Shown here in pieces: positions 61,486-64,000 of a stretch of DNA of 64,000 bases. The number at the start of each line of letters is the position of its first letter. Position 1 is the stretch's first letter. A program made the translations under genes and the position numbers. The stretch is from Candidatus Binatia bacterium (GTDB lineage Bacteria; Desulfobacterota; Binatia; UBA12015). A model generated the notes under the pieces. The model searched no databases. It saw only the letters and a program-made list of their open reading frames with translations, and was not told where the DNA came from. Location: assembly GCA_036563615.1 (NCBI GenBank), contig DATCMB010000006.1:899406-963405 (forward strand), written 5' to 3'.

Positions 61486-62859
61486 GTGGCAGCGGGACCT
61501 AAGAGAACGTGGGCGGAGCGGCGCCGACTGTACGTGCAGGGCCTCACGGTTCGTGCGGTATTGTCTTGCGTATTCGCCGGCGTAGCACTTTTGTTCTCCG
61601 CGTGGGGCGCGATTCCTCGGTCAAACGCGGCTACGGTAGCGGGTATCTTGGTGGCCGCTGCGGCGGTAAACCTTCTCTATTGGGAAATTGGTCGTCGGCG
61701 CTCTTTCCCGATCGGCGATTTTGCGGCGCATCAATGTGTAGATGTCGTCGTGTTCACGCTTGCGATCTATTTTGCTGGTGGACTTCATCTGCCGTACTGC
61801 GCATTGGCATATTCGCCGATCGTGCACATTGCGGCACTGGCTGAGTCGCGGCGAACGGCTCTTGCGTTGGGCGCGTTGGCGGTTTGTGGGTTGACCGCGC
61901 TCGTGGTCTTGGAAAGCAATGGCCTCGTGGAGTCGTATGCTGGAATTTGGGGCTACCGGCTACCACTACGAACACAGATAATCGCGCTCGTATTTAGCGG
62001 TGTATATCTGTTGATGTTGGGTTGGGTCACCGGCACGCTGGGGAATCAACTTAAGGAATCGAATGCAAGTTTGGAGGAGGCCGGCGAGCGGCTTCGTGAG
62101 CAGAATCGTAGCCTCGAGCGCCGCGTCGAGGAACGCACGGCGAGGCTTGCTCGCGCGACACAGGAGATCGAGGATCTCGTTCACATTATTTCGCATGATC
62201 TGAAGAACGTGGCGGTGGCGGCAACGGAGACAGCCCGAAAATTGAGTTCGGCGGAGTCTCAGAACCTGTCCGAACGCGGACGGCGCTACGCAGCGAATCT
62301 TCTCGAAGACGGCCGCACGATGTCCCGCATGCTAGAGGACCTGCTCCTCGTATTCCGCCACACCGAGGGCGCGGGGACCCGCAGTGAATGGGTGGACGTC
62401 GACGCTGTGGTGCGTCAGGCGGTTCGCCAGATGCAGTACCAGATCGAATCGAAGGGGATCGAGGTCAGCATCGGGCCGTTGCCGTCGGTCTTTGCCGAGA
62501 CGCAGAAGATCCGGCATATCTTCGACAACTTGATCAACAACGCCTGCAAGTACGTGGGCGACAAGAAGCCGGCGCGGATCGAGGTGGGGGGCAGCGCGCA
62601 CGATTCCGTCGTGACCTTTTTCGTCAAGGACAATGGGATCGGGCTCGACGAGCGGCAGCAGGAGCGCATCTTCCAGCTCTACCATCGGTCGCCGACCCAG
62701 GAGGTGGCTGGGGTGGCGCAGGAAGGGCATGGGGTGGGGTTGGCGATCGTGAAGCGAATCGTCGAGCGCTACGGAGGCTCGATCAAGGTGCAAAGCGTGG
62801 TGCACGAGGGGACCACCTTCGAGGTCACGCTGCCGCGCGGTGACGAGTCGCTCGCATGA
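61486..62859 (+). CDS. Membrane sensor histidine kinase
   Basis: 457 aa from GTG 61486, seven bases after the acyltransferase stop. Five or six membrane helices (about 22-185), a coiled coil (195-232), HisKA with H237 in IISHDLKNV and HATPase boxes N (FDNLINNACKY), G1 (VKDNGIGLDERQQERIFQLY) and G2 (GHGVGLAIVKRIV). The sensor region has no known ligand domain and could sense membrane state. The first two thirds keep the A/T-rich style, the kinase core is nearer the host style. Confidence 0.9.
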   Translation: MAAGPKRTWAERRRLYVQGLTVRAVLSCVFAGVALLFSAWGAIPRSNAATVAGILVAAAAVNLLYWEIGRRRSFPIGDFAAHQCVDVVVFTLAIYFAGGLHLPYCALAYSPIVHIAALAESRRTALALGALAVCGLTALVVLESNGLVESYAGIWGYRLPLRTQIIALVFSGVYLLMLGWVTGTLGNQLKESNASLEEAGERLREQNRSLERRVEERTARLARATQEIEDLVHIISHDLKNVAVAATETARKLSSAESQNLSERGRRYAANLLEDGRTMSRMLEDLLLVFRHTEGAGTRSEWVDVDAVVRQAVRQMQYQIESKGIEVSIGPLPSVFAETQKIRHIFDNLINNACKYVGDKKPARIEVGGSAHDSVVTFFVKDNGIGLDERQQERIFQLYHRSPTQEVAGVAQEGHGVGLAIVKRIVERYGGSIKVQSVVHEGTTFEVTLPRGDESLA

Positions 62860-63968
62860 CGGAAGCGCCGGCACAGTCGGTCTACGTCCTTCTCGTCGAG
62901 GACAACCCTCGACATGCGGAGCTGATCCGCGACGAACTCGAGATCGAGCTGCCCGAGGTCTCCGTCGTCGTTGCACCGGGCGTTGGGGAGGCTCGCGAGG
63001 CGCTGGACCAGCGACGCTTCGATCTGGTGATCCTCGACTTCCGTCTACCCGACGGCGATGGCCTGGAGATCCTTCGCCAGCTCAAGTCCGAGGGACGACA
63101 GGAGCCGGTCGTATTTGTGACCACGAGCTCGTCGACCACGATCGCAGTCGAGGCGATGAAGATCGGCGCCGAGGACTACATCGTCAAGGAGGAAGGCTAC
63201 GTCTCGGTTCTGCCGTTCGTCGTGCGCGATGTCATCGAGCGCTCACGGTTGCGCGCAGAGCGCACCGAGCTCCAAGCCCGACTCGTACGCGCGGAGCGCT
63301 TGGCCTCGCTCAACACGCTGATGGCGGGTATCGCGCACAACCTCAACAACCCGCTGACGACGGTTCGGACCTTCCTCGAGCTTCTGCCGCAGCGCTACGA
63401 AACCGACGCGGAATTTCGCACCAGCTACTACAAGCTCGTCCTCGACGAGCTCGAGCGCATCCGCGTGCTCATCGGCAGCATGATGCAGGCGGTCGCAGTG
63501 CCGAAGGAGCAGGGCGATCCCCCGTGGCAGGTGCGCGAGCTGCTGCGCGAGCTCGAAAGCTTCACCAGCGCGGGATTGCGCGAGAAGAAGGTACGTCTCG
63601 AGACGCAGTGCGAGGGCGAGATCCCTCTGCTCACCGCCGCGCGTGAGTCGCTCAAGCAGGCGCTGATCGTCCTGCTGGACAACGCGATCGCGTTCTCGCC
63701 GGAGGGCGGCGCAGTCGCGGTGACCTGTCGGTGCATCGCGCAGGGGGAGGCTTCCAGCCTGGAGTTCGAGGTTGCCGACGAGGGACCCGGTGTGCCCGAG
63801 GAGAATCGCGAGAAGATCTTCGATCCGTTCTTCTCCACGCGGGCGGGCGGGATCGGGATCGGCTTGTTCGTCGCGCAGAGCGTCGCGCGCGCACATGGGG
63901 GTAACCTCGAGGTTCGCGGTCGCGAACCGAACGGCGCGGTCTTCGTCCTCTCTCTCCCCCTCACCTGA
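62856..63968 (+). CDS. REC-histidine kinase hybrid without an output domain
   Basis: 370 aa, overlapping the kinase stop by 4 bases. An N-terminal receiver (D61 in VILDFRLPDGDG, acidic E15/D16, K111) precedes a HisKA domain with H161 in GIAHNLNNPLTTV and an HATPase with VADEGPGVPEENREKIFDPF and GIGIGLFVAQSVARAHGG. So a kinase is itself gated by a receiver. No DNA-binding or enzymatic output is present, and no separate response regulator follows within the window (32 bases left). Confidence 0.9.
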   Translation: MTEAPAQSVYVLLVEDNPRHAELIRDELEIELPEVSVVVAPGVGEAREALDQRRFDLVILDFRLPDGDGLEILRQLKSEGRQEPVVFVTTSSSTTIAVEAMKIGAEDYIVKEEGYVSVLPFVVRDVIERSRLRAERTELQARLVRAERLASLNTLMAGIAHNLNNPLTTVRTFLELLPQRYETDAEFRTSYYKLVLDELERIRVLIGSMMQAVAVPKEQGDPPWQVRELLRELESFTSAGLREKKVRLETQCEGEIPLLTAARESLKQALIVLLDNAIAFSPEGGAVAVTCRCIAQGEASSLEFEVADEGPGVPEENREKIFDPFFSTRAGGIGIGLFVAQSVARAHGGNLEVRGREPNGAVFVLSLPLT

Positions 63969-64000
63969 GACCGGGCACCTCACCGCCACTCAGTACTCGC

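Noticed and set aside
1..64000. Search for tRNA, rRNA, CRISPR arrays and intact insertion sequences
   Set aside because: No cloverleaf-like or repeat-spacer pattern and no transposase reading frame found by eye on either strand; a covariance-model scan would be needed to exclude small RNAs.

Overview
This 64 kb window is densely packed, GC-rich chromosomal DNA from a Gram-negative bacterium. A hand-counted line inside ptsP is 42/60 G+C. The gene set (xerC-hslV-hslU, TatBC, PBP1A, PTS-Ntr enzyme I, GspA/GspB, AsmA-like protein, DUF4911 and DUF3467 proteins, lipoproteins, methylmalonyl-CoA epimerase, SCP-x type thiolase with a DUF35 partner) fits a deltaproteobacterial-type lineage such as Myxococcota, Desulfobacterota or Binatota. 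That placement is inferred from gene content only. I found no rRNA, tRNA, CRISPR array or intact insertion sequence.

Layout. 1-9.5 kb: argB runs off the left edge, followed by a plus-strand block (M20 amidohydrolase, a small exported protein, GT4 glycosyltransferase, glycogen-debranching-type glucosidase), then the minus-strand xerC-hslV-hslU operon. 9.5-24.2 kb: cell envelope and housekeeping genes (lipoproteins, AsmA-like protein, tatBC, HDAC-like deacetylase, PBP1A, ptsP), ending in a thiolase/DUF35 pair. 24.3-28.9 kb: a plus-strand cassette of methyltransferase, GT9 glycosyltransferase, epimerase and radical SAM protein. 28.9-39.7 kb: alcohol dehydrogenase plus SRPBCC membrane protein, cutA, a glycosidase-like lipoprotein that lacks its nucleophile, the ComM/YifB ATPase, a MerR-TPR protein, TusA-like and DUF3467 proteins, a UvrD-type helicase and a zincin. 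39.8-43.5 kb: methylmalonyl-CoA epimerase and a gspA-gspB pair. 43.5-49.3 kb: an accessory-metabolism block (SDRs, TetR, diiron protein, alpha/beta hydrolase, thioesterase, PNPOx-like protein) with a clear TetR promoter carrying two operator palindromes. 49.4-58.7 kb: dusB, a HAD phosphatase, a PTPS-III enzyme, class I aldolase, an AT-hook protein, a dienelactone hydrolase flanked by two related repeats, a ComEA-like protein, mtnA and nagZ.

The last 5 kb differs. From about 58.6 kb base composition falls (31/60 G+C on two sampled lines), a roughly 600-base gene-free stretch appears, and then comes a tight plus-strand cluster: ketoacyl synthase, acyl carrier protein, DUF374-like acyltransferase, membrane histidine kinase and a REC-histidine kinase. 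This minimal lipid-making set joined to a two-kinase relay without a DNA-binding output is the best candidate in the window for an undescribed system and looks horizontally acquired.

Many genes are translationally coupled by 4-base overlaps (hslV/hslU, asmA/DUF4911, DUF35/thiolase, epimerase/radical SAM, SRPBCC/ADH, gspA/gspB, dusB/HAD, kinase/kinase). GTG and TTG starts are common, so several starts here were chosen from motifs and ribosome binding sites rather than from the longest reading frame.
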